This document shows positions 25,949 through 34,458 of a DNA stretch of 64,000 nucleotides, in pieces; within the stretch, counting starts at the first letter, position 1; each line of letters opens with the position of its first letter. Under the pieces are notes generated by a model, which did no database searches, was not told the origin of the DNA, and saw only the letters and a list, made by a program, of their open reading frames with translations. This DNA is from Fibrobacter sp. (GTDB taxonomy: Bacteria; Fibrobacterota; Fibrobacteria; Fibrobacterales; Fibrobacteraceae). Location of the stretch: contig NZ_JAFWOM010000168.1 in assembly GCF_017545445.1 (NCBI RefSeq), positions 17,538 to 81,537 on the forward strand. Direction: 5' to 3'. The position numbers were made by a program, and so were the translations under genes.

Positions 25949-26524
25949 ATGTCTTTTTTCCGTGTCCGTAAAGTTGCTTTTATTAATTTCGGTCTGCTTT
26001 TTATGTTCCTTGCATGCTGGCTGTTCTGGTATATTTACCCAGTCGCAAGGAGTATTACCAAGGAATTTTCTTTTGAATATGGATTTGCCGCTGCCGAGTG
26101 GTCGGATCATGTTTTTTACGGCAAAGTGAGTTATGCGGCGATTCCTAGCCTGTTCGGTGGATCGAACATTCCGTTTTTCGACAAGACGTTCTTCCAAATC
26201 AACGGGGACACGGGGGCTACGTTTGTTCTTTATGCTGACGATGAAATTCTCGACCGCATGGCGGAGTGGTTCGACTTTTCGGCAGAGAACGCAAGCGAGG
26301 TGCCGCTTGAAATTTACGCTGTGAAAGTAGGGGACAAGTATATCGTAAAGTCGATGGCTTCGACAGAGGGTGAACTCAGTTGGGAAGAGTTGTCGGTTGA
26401 TTATCATTTTTATTGGTGCTTCGTGGGACTCGGCCTAGTCTCTTTGATGTTTATCGGTGGATTGACTCTTGTATTGATTGGCATATTCCATAAGCCGCGC
26501 CGGAGAAAATTAGAGGAAGAATGA
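25949..26524 (+). CDS. Hypothetical two-helix membrane protein
   Basis: A 191-residue protein I do not recognise. Helices lie at about 10-28 (VAFINFGLLFMFLACWLFWYIY) and about 158-180 (WCFVGLGLVSLMFIGGLTLVLIGI), with an extracytoplasmic beta-rich domain between (INGDTGATFVLYADDE, LEIYAVKVGDKYIVKS). A basic tail (HKPRRRKLEEE) is predicted cytoplasmic. ATG 25949 has AAAGGG about 7 nt upstream. It follows the previous membrane gene closely and overlaps the secreted hydrolase gene by 4 nt, so the three probably form one envelope unit. Confidence 0.6.
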   Translation: MSFFRVRKVAFINFGLLFMFLACWLFWYIYPVARSITKEFSFEYGFAAAEWSDHVFYGKVSYAAIPSLFGGSNIPFFDKTFFQINGDTGATFVLYADDEILDRMAEWFDFSAENASEVPLEIYAVKVGDKYIVKSMASTEGELSWEELSVDYHFYWCFVGLGLVSLMFIGGLTLVLIGIFHKPRRRKLEEE

Positions 26525-27306
26525 GGCGGTTTTATTTTGTAATGGCTCTGTTGCTTGCGAATGCGCTTGCGTTTGCGGCTTCGGATTCGCTTTCTGTTCC
26601 GGTGGGGACTTCCGGCTTGCAGAGTCCGACGGGAATTTGGTGGCCAGATCATCCATCGCCTTCGACGAAATTGCAGAAAGCGAAGAAGTCGCCCAAAGAA
26701 AAAAAATTGCAAAGCGTGCGGGCAGACGTGTGGGCCGATGCAGCATCTTCGCCTGTGGTTGTCTGGTTTCATGGCGGAATGAGCAGTTCAAATTGTGCGA
26801 AAGGGCTTGTTGCGGGGGCTGACTTTGCGGAACTTTACCCTGGAAAAATAACGGTGAGCGTTTCTGCTTGTCGCGAGAACCATTGGGTCACGAAGGGGAT
26901 GATTGACGCTGTTGATGCTGCGCTGGATTCCGTGGCGGCCCGTCGGAAATCGCCTGTGGAAAAGGTTTCGCTGGTAGGCATTTCGGATGGCTCTCTTGGC
27001 GTGCTCGTCTATTCGCTCGAAGGCCGTCGGGCGGTGGAAGACCATTTGCTGATGAGTTCTTTTGGAGGTTTCCTGGGAGAGCCGCAGGCTGTTGCGTCGC
27101 CAATGAAAATGCATTCGGGACGGTGGCGTTTTTTGCAGGGAGGCAAGGACCGGCTTTACCCGTCGGACAAAACTGTTCCGTGGATAACAGAATTCTGCAA
27201 GGCTGTTCAGGTGGACTGCGAACTCCGGTTCGACCCGGAGGGCGAGCATGACTGGTCGTATTGGCGGAACAAACGAATGGACTGGATCAACGACGCGGTG
27301 AAATAA
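26521..27306 (+). CDS. Secreted alpha/beta-hydrolase
   Basis: A 261-residue exported hydrolase. Signal peptide MRRFYFVMALLLANALAFAA; then alpha/beta-hydrolase features: oxyanion-hole WFHGGMSSS, nucleophile elbow GISDGS (Ser about 155), and catalytic His in EGEHDWSYW (about 242), with a likely acid in QGGKDRLYP. The arrangement is closest to putative esterases of the PHB depolymerase/feruloyl esterase type, but the substrate is not readable. It begins inside the previous gene's stop (ATGA). No carbohydrate-binding module is attached. Confidence 0.7.
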   Translation: MRRFYFVMALLLANALAFAASDSLSVPVGTSGLQSPTGIWWPDHPSPSTKLQKAKKSPKEKKLQSVRADVWADAASSPVVVWFHGGMSSSNCAKGLVAGADFAELYPGKITVSVSACRENHWVTKGMIDAVDAALDSVAARRKSPVEKVSLVGISDGSLGVLVYSLEGRRAVEDHLLMSSFGGFLGEPQAVASPMKMHSGRWRFLQGGKDRLYPSDKTVPWITEFCKAVQVDCELRFDPEGEHDWSYWRNKRMDWINDAVK

Positions 27307-27361
27307 TTTGGTGGATGAACCCGTAGAGTTGCGTAAATAAACTCCAAATTGCGGCGACCCC

Positions 27362-27390
27362 TTGACAAAAGCGCGTTTTTTTTCAAAATT
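27362..27390 (+). promoter_or_regulatory. Promoter of tRNA-Leu(CAG)
   Basis: TTGACA (27362-27367), 17-bp spacer, AAAATT (27385-27390), 11 bp before the tRNA. The -35 is perfect and the -10 weak. Confidence 0.6.
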
Positions 27391-27401
27391 TGGTGCACCA
27401 C

Positions 27402-27485
27402 GCGGATGTGGTGGAACTGGTAGACACGCTAGATTCAGGTTCTAGTGCTCGCGAGGGCATGAAGGTTCAAGTCCTTTCATCCGCA
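27402..27485 (+). tRNA. tRNA-Leu (anticodon CAG)
   Basis: Acceptor GCGGATG/CATCCGC, A73, anticodon stem CTAGA/TCTAG with loop TTCAGGT (CAG, reads CUG), type II variable arm (GCTCGCGAGGGC), T arm GAAGG-TTCAAGT-CCTTT. CCA is not encoded. Confidence 0.95.
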
Positions 27486-27488
27486 CTG

Positions 27489-27524
27489 AAAAACCCGGTA
27501 GTTCGCTATCGGGTTTTTCGTTTT
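27489..27524 (+). terminator. Terminator of tRNA-Leu(CAG)
   Basis: Long stem AAAAACCCGGTAG / CTATCGGGTTTTT around a TTCG tetraloop, followed by CGTTTTTT, directly behind the tRNA. Confidence 0.9.
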
Positions 27525-27582
27525 TTAACATGAATAATTAGCTTGGATAAAATAGGAGAGGTTAAACAAAGGTTCTAGCCAA

Positions 27583-28173
27583 TTAGCAGAAATCTTTGGC
27601 TAAAAGAGCAAAACGTATATGGTCTTCGTAGCGACCATGGAGGCGTTCGTACTCGCGGCAAATTCCTTCTTCGCAGAACCCGGCACGGCGGGCGACGGCG
27701 GCACTTTTCGGGTTGTGGACTGATGCAGATAGTTCTAGACGATTGATGCCAATCGCAAATGCTTCGCTAGCCATCAAGAGGAGTGCTTCTGTTGCTAGTC
27801 CGCGACCGCAAAAACGCTTGCCAAGCCAGTAACTGACGGTTGCAGAACGATTTGCCCATTGCACGTAGCCGAGCATGATGCAGCCAGCCACGACTTCGCC
27901 GCTCGGAGTCTTTTCAAAAATTCCCCAGCAAGCCCCGTTTGCCATTTGCGATTGCATTTCCCATGATTCAATCATTGCCGAAACGTATTCGGTCGATTGG
28001 CATTCGTCCGGCCATGGCAAATGTTCAGACAAGAAATCCCGCGATTCGTCAATAAGCGTAAACAGAGGTTGCACATCTGGTTTACTAAGCGGACGCAACA
28101 CAACTCGGTCGCCTGCAATTTCTTCAAGCGGAATTTCGTTCAATTCCATGACGCTATCGATTCTTTCGCTCAT
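27583..28173 (-). CDS. GNAT-family N-acetyltransferase (RimJ/RimL type)
   Basis: A 196-residue cytoplasmic acetyltransferase of the ribosomal-protein alanine/serine acetyltransferase group. Typical features: VVLRPLSKPDVQPLF near the start, YWLGKRFCGRGLATEALLLM with the acetyl-CoA pyrophosphate loop (about 120-137), NRLELSASVHNPKSAAVARRAGF, and EGICREYERLHGRYEDHIRFALL at the end. Start ATG 28173 has AAGAGG 6 nt upstream. It stands alone, with no partner gene. The substrate is unknown. Confidence 0.82.
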   Translation of the reverse strand: MSERIDSVMELNEIPLEEIAGDRVVLRPLSKPDVQPLFTLIDESRDFLSEHLPWPDECQSTEYVSAMIESWEMQSQMANGACWGIFEKTPSGEVVAGCIMLGYVQWANRSATVSYWLGKRFCGRGLATEALLLMASEAFAIGINRLELSASVHNPKSAAVARRAGFCEEGICREYERLHGRYEDHIRFALLAKDFC

Positions 28174-28227
28174 TACAACCTCTTGTAGATGTAAACGTAA
28201 AAAAATTGTGAAACACTGGGTTATCAC

Positions 28228-28262
28228 TCGTCTCTCGTCTTTCGTCTTTCATCTCTCGTCTT
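28228..28262. repeat. TCGTCTC/TCGTCTT heptamer array
   Basis: Units CGTCTCT, CGTCTTT, CGTCTTT, CATCTCT, CGTCTTT at 7-bp period; the reverse complement is of the TAGACGA class with the T replaced by A or G in several units. Confidence 0.7.
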
Positions 28263-28392
28263 TAACCCCATTACCAAAGTGTCAATGGAAAATTTTTGCG
28301 TTTTTGAAAGAATTTCCCATGGCTGTGGTAGATTTAAATTGAACCTTCGTGCGTTTTAGTAGAACTGTGCGAAATAAAATGGGAGATATGAA

Positions 28393-30468
28393 ATGAAGTG
28401 TATGGGTGATGTTTTGAAGGTGACCGCTTTCGGTTTGGCTTTTTCTATTCCGGCGTTTGCTTCTACCGTGAATGTAGATGTAACTGAAGAACATCAGGTG
28501 ATTCGCGGTTTTGGCGGCATGGTGCATAACGAATGGCAGGGCGGTAGCGGCCTTTCCGAAGCCGATGCAAAGCTTGCGTTCGGTACGGGTGACGGTCAGA
28601 TTGGTTTGAATACGCTCCGCATTCCGGTGTATGCGAACTCCAATTCGTTTAACAAGGAAGTGAACGCTGCAAAGTACGCTAAGAAATATGCGGGCGATGA
28701 CTTTATCTTATATGCAACGCCTTGGACTTCGCCGTATGCAGGTGCGAACCAGCACATGTCTTCGTCGAACTACCAGAAGTATGTCGATCACCTGAATAAC
28801 TTCAATGACTACATGAAGAATCAGGGTGTTCCTTTGTATGCAATTTCCATCAGTAACGAACCGGACTGGTGCGGCGAATGGGCTTGCTGGAGCGCCGATG
28901 AAATCTACAACTTCACCAAGGGCTATGCCGATAAGATGCGCAAGAACGGCGTCAAGGTGATTTCGACGGAGTCATTCCGCTACGACAAGAATCTTTACAA
29001 CAAAGTCTTGAACGACGCCAATGCCCTCAAGAACTGGGATATTCTCGGTGCGCACTTCTATGCAAGTGACAGAAGAACCGGGGACAACTTCTTCCAATAT
29101 TCTTTGGCTGACCAGAAAAAGGTCGAACGCTGGATGACGGAACACTACACCGAAAGCCAGGGCAGTGGCAACTACTGGCGCACGATTACGAATACGGGTG
29201 ACCAGGCGAACGCCAACAAGCGCGATACCGTGAACGCCATGGACGTGGCTTACGAAATGCATCGCGGGCTTGTCCTCGGAAACTTCAGCCAATATACTTG
29301 GTGGTACATCCGTCGCTGCTACGGCCTCATCATGGAAAAGGACTTTGGCAACAAGCTTCAGATTCCGCAGAACGAAATCGGCAAGGTCAGTAAGCGCGGT
29401 TACGTGATGAGCCAGTTCGCTCGCTTTATCCGCCCGGGTGCGGTCCGCGTGGGGGCTACGGCAAATCCCGAGAAGGAGGTTTTTGCATCCGCTTACAAGA
29501 GCAAGGATGGCGATAGCGTTATCGTGGTGCTCGTGAACCGCGACTATAAGAATAGCAAGACTGTAACCGTGAAGGTGCAAGGCGCCGATGTTCAGACCTT
29601 CCACATGTACACCACCAGCGAAGCAAAGAACGCCAAGGATGAAGGCGAAGTCGAGGTCAAGAATGGCTCCGTGACGATTACGATGGATGCTGGTAATGCA
29701 ATCAACAAGGACTGCATCGTGACGCTCGTGGGCGTTGGTACTCCGGCAGATCCTGTGCCGCGTGAACCGTTTGGTGGCAAGGTCGCTGAAATTCCGGGCA
29801 AGGTTGAAGCTGAAAACTTCGACATTCCGGGTACGGGCAAGGCTAACAAATCCTACTACGAAAACGATTCCGAAGACCGTGGCGAAACGAACTACCGCGA
29901 AGGCACGGGCGTTGACATTTACAAGAAGGGTACCGGCTACGTCGTAGGCTACAACGAAGAAGGCGAATGGCTCGAATACTCCGTGAACGTGAAGGAAGCT
30001 GGCGATTATACCATGTTCGCTTCTGTCGCTACGTCTAATTCGACATCTGGTTTCTCGCTCTCTTTGGATGGCGATGTGCTTGTTGAAAATGTCGCTCTTT
30101 CGGGCTCAAGCTTTGACGAATTTACCAAGGTCAAGGCCAACGTGAAGCTCCCGGCGGGTGAACATATCCTCCGCATGACGGTGACGGGTTCCTGGTTCGA
30201 TATCGACTACTTCAACTTTGCAAAGGGCAAGGACGCCAAGGATCCGGATGACGAAACGAATGCTTTGCGTGGCTCGGCTTTCCGCATGATGACCGGGGTC
30301 GAACATTATAGTGTCTTTGATTTGAACGGCATGCTTGTGGGCAAGTTCGAGGCTCGGGATGCGGCTGATGTGGCCCGCCTTACCAAGAATGTGGCTCGCA
30401 GGGGTGGCGTTTATTTAGTCAAGTCGCTGCGCGGCGGTAAGGCCTACCGCATCTCGGTCGTCAAATGA
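28393..30468 (+). CDS. Secreted GH30 glucuronoxylanase with CBM6
   Basis: A secreted plant-cell-wall enzyme (691 aa). A signal peptide (FGLAFSIPAFA) is followed by a GH30 subfamily-8-like catalytic domain (about 25-430). Motifs: GFGGMVHNEW, PWTSPYAG, acid/base Glu in ISNEPDW (about 156) and nucleophile Glu in WMTEHYTES (about 250). A small beta domain follows. A CBM6 spans about 466-613 (AENFD, GEWLEYSVNV, WFDIDYF). The C-terminal tail (about 624-691; HYSVFDLNGMLVGKF, ending SVVK) resembles type IX-type sorting tails. Activity on glucuronoxylan is family inference. ATG 28393 has GGGAG 7 nt upstream. It heads a xylan cluster with two CE6 esterases. Confidence 0.87.
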   Translation: MKCMGDVLKVTAFGLAFSIPAFASTVNVDVTEEHQVIRGFGGMVHNEWQGGSGLSEADAKLAFGTGDGQIGLNTLRIPVYANSNSFNKEVNAAKYAKKYAGDDFILYATPWTSPYAGANQHMSSSNYQKYVDHLNNFNDYMKNQGVPLYAISISNEPDWCGEWACWSADEIYNFTKGYADKMRKNGVKVISTESFRYDKNLYNKVLNDANALKNWDILGAHFYASDRRTGDNFFQYSLADQKKVERWMTEHYTESQGSGNYWRTITNTGDQANANKRDTVNAMDVAYEMHRGLVLGNFSQYTWWYIRRCYGLIMEKDFGNKLQIPQNEIGKVSKRGYVMSQFARFIRPGAVRVGATANPEKEVFASAYKSKDGDSVIVVLVNRDYKNSKTVTVKVQGADVQTFHMYTTSEAKNAKDEGEVEVKNGSVTITMDAGNAINKDCIVTLVGVGTPADPVPREPFGGKVAEIPGKVEAENFDIPGTGKANKSYYENDSEDRGETNYREGTGVDIYKKGTGYVVGYNEEGEWLEYSVNVKEAGDYTMFASVATSNSTSGFSLSLDGDVLVENVALSGSSFDEFTKVKANVKLPAGEHILRMTVTGSWFDIDYFNFAKGKDAKDPDDETNALRGSAFRMMTGVEHYSVFDLNGMLVGKFEARDAADVARLTKNVARRGGVYLVKSLRGGKAYRISVVK

Positions 30469-30581
30469 TTTAAATAATCCTCCTCCTAAATAACCTTTTC
30501 GTCATTTTTTTTGCTGATTTAAGCGAACGGGGATGACGAGAAGGTTTCTTAAAATTGTTTGTTTGGTTATGGGATATCACT

Positions 30582-32198
30582 ATGAGTGCGAAAAAACACT
30601 TTAGGAAAGCGATGGCTGTCGCAGGCGTTGCTGTCGGCTTTTCCTTGTTTGCTGTTACGGATGCCAATGCCGCTCCGGATCCGAACTTCCATATCTACAT
30701 TGCTTACGGGCAATCGAACATGGAAGGTAACGCCACGAACTTTACCGACAAGGACAAAAAGGAACATCCCCGCGTCAAGATGTTCGCGACGACGTCTTGC
30801 CCCAGGCTGAACCGCCCCACGGTGGGCGAGATGTACCCGGCCGTGCCTCCGATGTTCAAGTGTAATGCCGGCCTTTCTCCGGCTGACTGGTTTGGCCGCC
30901 ACATGGCAGACTCTTTGCCGGACGTGACTATCGGTATTATCCCGGTGGCGCAAGGCGGTACGAGCATTCGTTTGTTCGATCCGGACGATTACAAGAACTA
31001 CATCGCCTCTGCTGCCGACTGGCTCCAGAGCGGCGCGAAGGCTTATGGTAATGATGGTAATGCCATGGGCCGAATCATCGAAGTGGCCAAAAAGGCTCAG
31101 GAAAAGGGTGTCATCAAGGGCATCATCTTTCACCAGGGTGAAACCGATGGCGGCATGAGCAACTGGGAACAGATTGTCAAGAAAACCTACGAGTACATGC
31201 TCAAGCAGCTGAACCTCAAAGCCGAAGAAACTCCGTTTGTCGCCGGTGAAATGGTCGATGGAGGTTCTTGCGCTGGTTTCAACTCTCGTGTGAATAACCT
31301 TTCCAAGTACATCGTGAACTTTGGCGTGGCCAGTTCCAAGGGTTACGGCAGCAAGGGTGATGGACTCCACTTTACCGTGGAAGGCTACCGTGGCATGGGA
31401 CTCCGCTATGCGCAGCAGATGCTCAAGCTCATCAATGTAGCGCCGGTGGATCCTGTTCCGCAAGAGCCGTTCAAAGGCAAGGCTATTGAAATTCCGGGCA
31501 AGATTGAAGTCGAGGATTTCGACAAGCCAGGTATTGGCAAGAACGATGATGGCACGAGTAATGCCTCGTTTAGCGACGAAGATTCCGAAAACCACGGCGA
31601 TAGCGATTACCGCAAGGACACGGGCGTGGACCTGTACAAGACCGCAGATGGTGTTGCTCTGGGCTACACGCAGGTTGGCGAATGGCTCGAATATACTGTT
31701 GAAGTCATAGCTGATGGCGAATACAGCGTCGAGGCTAGTGTCGCCGCAGGCAATTCAACTTCCGCATTCAAGCTTTACATCGACGAAAAAGCCATAACGG
31801 ATGAAGTTTCCGTGCCGCAGACCGCCGACAACAAGTGGGATACGTACAAGACGATAGATATCAAGGATAAGGTCGCCTTAAAGGCTGGCAAGCATGTGCT
31901 CAAGCTCGAAATTACCGCCAATTACGCGAACATCGACTGGATCCAGTTCAGCCGACTGGGCGAGGTACTGCCCTATGAAAGTATTGCAAAAGTCCGTTTT
32001 GACGCTACCGAAACAGAAAGCAACTTTAGCGTGTATAACATGCAGGGTAAAAAGCTCGGAACTTTCACCGCCAAGGGAATGGCCGCTGCGATGAACCTCG
32101 TCAAGTCCGACGCAAAACTCCGCAAGCACTCGCAGGGCGTGTTTTTCATCCGTAAAAACGGCGAATCGCACATCAAGAAGGTGGTCGTCCATGAATAA
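30582..32198 (+). CDS. CE6 acetyl xylan esterase with CBM6 (first copy)
   Basis: A secreted SGNH-type esterase that removes acetyl groups from xylan (538 aa). Signal peptide to about residue 30 (TDANA|A). The block I serine is in GQSNMEG (Ser 45); HQGETDGG is the family's second block; catalytic Asp-His are in DGLHFT (about 261-264). A linker (DPVPQEPFKGK) leads to a CBM6 (about 302-456) and a conserved tail (about 465-538; NFSVYNMQGKKLG, GVFFIRKNG, KKVVVHE). It matches the F. succinogenes Axe6 type of modular enzyme as I recall it. The DNA for KKVVVHE also holds the Shine-Dalgarno and ATG of an overlapping 27-codon gene. ATG 30582 aligns with the start of the paralogue. Confidence 0.88.
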   Translation: MSAKKHFRKAMAVAGVAVGFSLFAVTDANAAPDPNFHIYIAYGQSNMEGNATNFTDKDKKEHPRVKMFATTSCPRLNRPTVGEMYPAVPPMFKCNAGLSPADWFGRHMADSLPDVTIGIIPVAQGGTSIRLFDPDDYKNYIASAADWLQSGAKAYGNDGNAMGRIIEVAKKAQEKGVIKGIIFHQGETDGGMSNWEQIVKKTYEYMLKQLNLKAEETPFVAGEMVDGGSCAGFNSRVNNLSKYIVNFGVASSKGYGSKGDGLHFTVEGYRGMGLRYAQQMLKLINVAPVDPVPQEPFKGKAIEIPGKIEVEDFDKPGIGKNDDGTSNASFSDEDSENHGDSDYRKDTGVDLYKTADGVALGYTQVGEWLEYTVEVIADGEYSVEASVAAGNSTSAFKLYIDEKAITDEVSVPQTADNKWDTYKTIDIKDKVALKAGKHVLKLEITANYANIDWIQFSRLGEVLPYESIAKVRFDATETESNFSVYNMQGKKLGTFTAKGMAAAMNLVKSDAKLRKHSQGVFFIRKNGESHIKKVVVHE

Positions 32199-32274
32199 AA
32201 GAGAATTGACTATCGTAAAGCAAATTGCGTTCTTTAGCATTGTGGCGGTCGTGCTAGGCCTCGTTTACGGGTAG
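32191..32274 (+). CDS. 27-aa membrane microprotein overlapping the CE6 gene (copy 1)
   Basis: A short gene that standard length cut-offs would miss. It encodes MNKRELTIVKQ followed by the hydrophobic IAFFSIVAVVLGLVYG and a TAG stop. It starts 8 nt before the end of the CE6 gene, in a different frame. AAGGTGG (32178-32184) lies 6 nt upstream of the ATG. A paralogue lies at the same position behind the second CE6 gene: 22 of 27 residues match, and of the 16 codons that differ 11 differ synonymously, which is the mark of selection on protein. A basic N-terminus and a single hydrophobic stretch suggest an inner-membrane peptide. Function is unknown; location suggests a link to export or surface display of the esterases. 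Confidence 0.82.
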   Translation: MNKRELTIVKQIAFFSIVAVVLGLVYG

Positions 32275-32621
32275 GCTGTTTTAGATTTGTCACCCCGGCA
32301 TGACAATCCTCTCTGCTTACATGGTGCTTCTCACATTTGTCACCCCGGATTTAGGTTGGTGAGCTTGCCGAACCATTCCGGGGTCGGCTTTTTTTAATGT
32401 ATGGCCACACGGATTCGATTTTACTAACGTAAAATCTGTCTAAGACAAAAACGTTAGCTTTTTTCGATAATGCGTAAGGCAATTTTTTTGCGTTTTTGGC
32501 GCGAAATGGGGGAGTTTGGCTATCGTAAAGGAGTACAACGCTAAATGGAAATTTTTTAGCGAATTTGAAAAATTAAGGGTAATTTTAAGCATGTAAAAAC
32601 AATTGGATTGAGGGCTTTTCT
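32275..32621. other. Gap between the two CE6 genes
   Basis: Apart from the terminator hairpins and short CACCCCGG repeats (32,289-32,302 and 32,339-32,349), the remaining 150 bp is AT-rich and presumably holds the promoter of the second CE6 gene; no strong -35/-10 pair is apparent to me. Confidence 0.5.
32342..32396 (+). terminator. Terminator after the first CE6/microprotein pair
   Basis: Outer stem ACCCCGGA (32342-32349) / TCCGGGGT (32377-32384) enclosing a smaller hairpin, followed by CGGCTTTTTTT. The outer arms belong to the CCCCGG class of hairpin repeats. A second weak hairpin, CTAACGT/ACGTTAG plus a T run, lies at 32,424-32,464. Confidence 0.7.
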
Positions 32622-34280
32622 ATGAGTGTGGAAAAAAATCTCAAAAAATTAATGGTTGCCGCAGGCGTTGCTGCTGTTTTTTCCCTGTTTGCGGTTTCGG
32701 GTGCGAGTGCTGCCCCCAACCCCAATTTCCATATCTATATTGCCTATGGCCAAAGCAACATGTCAGGTAACGGCGATATCGTGCCTGCAGAGGACCAGGC
32801 TACGGATCCTAAGAATTTCATCATGCTGGCGTCGCACACGGCTAATGCGAGCCAGCGTAGCGGTCGCACCACCCAGTCCATCAAGACGGGCGAATGGTAT
32901 CCGGCGATTCCCCCGATGTTCCATCCTACCGAGAACCTCTCCCCGGCGGACTATTTCGGTCGTGCGATGGTCGATTCGTTGCCGGGTGTCACCGTGGGCA
33001 TTATACCTGTAGCGATAGGTGCTGTAGCCATCAAGGCTTTCGACAAGGATCAGTACAAAGCTTATTTTAATTCTGCTGAAAGTTATATCAAGAACTGGGC
33101 GAAGGACTACGATTCCAATCCCTATCAGAGAATTGTAGATTTGGGCAAGAAGGCCAAGGAAGTGGGCGTCATCAAAGGCTTTATTTTCCATCAAGGCGAA
33201 ACCGATGGTTCTGGATCAGATTGGCAGAATAATGTCTATAAGACCTACAAGGACTTTATAACGGCTCTTGAATTGGACGAAAACGAAGTGGCGTTTGTGG
33301 CGGGCGAATTGCTCCAAGAAGGCAACAACTGCTGCGGTAGCAAGAATGCCGGTATTGCCCAGCTTAAAAACAAGTTCAAGAAGTTTGGTTTGGCCTCTTC
33401 CAAGGGCTTGCAGGGCAATGGCAGGGACCCTTACCACTTTGGCCGTGCCGGCGTGATTGAACTAGGCAAACGTTACTGCTCCGAAATGCTCAAGCTTATC
33501 GATAAGACGATTGACCCGAACGCCCCGGCTGTGAACTTGGTGGATCCTACCAAATCGACGGTTCCCGATGAACCTCCCGAGGAATACGGTCCCTATGGCG
33601 ATGCTCCCGCAATTATTCCTGGCACTATTGAAGCCGAAAACTATAACAAGGGCGGTGCAAACAAGGCCTATATGGACTTGAGTGAAGGCAACGAAGGGAA
33701 CAAGTTCCGCAAGGATGACGTGGATATTTATCAGCCGAACATGGGTATTGCTGTTGGCCACTGCCAAAAGACGGAATGGCTCAAATATTCCGTGAAGGTG
33801 GAAGCCGATGGCGATTACGAAATTTCTGCCAAAGTGGCTGGCGATAACGGAACGGGTAGCTTTGTGCTCTATATGGACAGTGTGCGTATCGGCGATGAAA
33901 TAAAGAACGAAGGAAAGGGTAATGATGTGTATTCCGTCGTGAGCGGCGGCAAGGCGACTTTGAAAAAAGGCGAACACGAATTGAAGCTCGAAATCACGAA
34001 CGACTGGATTGATATCGACTACATCGAATTCAAGGCGGCAAAAGATACGGTTTCTGACGGGATTGCTAACATCCGCATTGGCACGATCGAAGCCGAAAGC
34101 AACTTTAGCGTCTATAACATATACGGTCAAAAACTCGGCTCGTTTACCGCCAAGGGCATGGCCGATGCCATGAATTCCGTGAAGACCGATGCAAAGCTCC
34201 GCAAACAGTCCCAGGGCGTGTTCTTCATCCGCAAGGATGGCGAAAAACTCCATACGAAAAAGGTGGTTGTCCATGAATAA
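32622..34280 (+). CDS. CE6 acetyl xylan esterase with CBM6 (second copy)
   Basis: A paralogue of the preceding esterase (552 aa). Signal peptide MSVEKNLKKLMVAAGVAAVF to about residue 30, then GQSNMSG with Ser 45, HQGETDGSG, and the Asp-His pair region GRDPYHFG (about 267-271, with YHF in place of LHF). The Pro-rich linker is longer and different (KSTVPDEPPEEYGPYGD). CBM6 about 330-476 (AENYN, TEWLKYSVKVEADGDYEI, WIDIDYIEF). The C-terminal tail (NFSVYNIYGQKLGSF, GVFFIRKDG, KKVVVHE) is nearly the same as in the first copy, more so than the catalytic domain. Its end overlaps the second microprotein gene. Substrate preference relative to the first copy cannot be read. Confidence 0.88.
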   Translation: MSVEKNLKKLMVAAGVAAVFSLFAVSGASAAPNPNFHIYIAYGQSNMSGNGDIVPAEDQATDPKNFIMLASHTANASQRSGRTTQSIKTGEWYPAIPPMFHPTENLSPADYFGRAMVDSLPGVTVGIIPVAIGAVAIKAFDKDQYKAYFNSAESYIKNWAKDYDSNPYQRIVDLGKKAKEVGVIKGFIFHQGETDGSGSDWQNNVYKTYKDFITALELDENEVAFVAGELLQEGNNCCGSKNAGIAQLKNKFKKFGLASSKGLQGNGRDPYHFGRAGVIELGKRYCSEMLKLIDKTIDPNAPAVNLVDPTKSTVPDEPPEEYGPYGDAPAIIPGTIEAENYNKGGANKAYMDLSEGNEGNKFRKDDVDIYQPNMGIAVGHCQKTEWLKYSVKVEADGDYEISAKVAGDNGTGSFVLYMDSVRIGDEIKNEGKGNDVYSVVSGGKATLKKGEHELKLEITNDWIDIDYIEFKAAKDTVSDGIANIRIGTIEAESNFSVYNIYGQKLGSFTAKGMADAMNSVKTDAKLRKQSQGVFFIRKDGEKLHTKKVVVHE

Positions 34281-34356
34281 TCGAGAAAAGGCTATTGTAA
34301 AACAAATCGCGTTCTTCTTTATTGTTGCTGTAACCCTCGGCCTCGTGTATGGGTAG
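34273..34356 (+). CDS. 27-aa membrane microprotein overlapping the CE6 gene (copy 2)
   Basis: Second member of the microprotein pair: MNNREKAIVKQ then IAFFFIVAVTLGLVYG and TAG. It overlaps the CE6 stop by 8 nt exactly as in copy 1, with AAGGTGG (34260-34266) again 6 nt upstream of ATG. Conserved residues include the N-terminal MN-RE, IVKQIAFF, IVAV and LGLVYG. The only radical changes are Leu to Lys at position 6, Ser to Phe at 16 and Val to Thr at 21. A terminator follows 36 bp on, so it is the last gene of the transcript. I know of no named family that it matches. Confidence 0.82.
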   Translation: MNNREKAIVKQIAFFFIVAVTLGLVYG

Positions 34357-34391
34357 TGGATTCTAGCGAATTGAATTTACTGCATTATTTT

Positions 34392-34426
34392 GCCCGACTC
34401 AATTAAATTTGATCGGGCTTTTTTTA
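34392..34426 (+). terminator. Terminator of the xylan cluster
   Basis: Stem GCCCGA (34392-34397) / TCGGGC (34413-34418) with AT-rich loop (inner part also pairs), followed by seven Ts. Confidence 0.8.
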
Positions 34427-34458
34427 TTTCTTTCATATAATTTGTATATTACGTTAAA

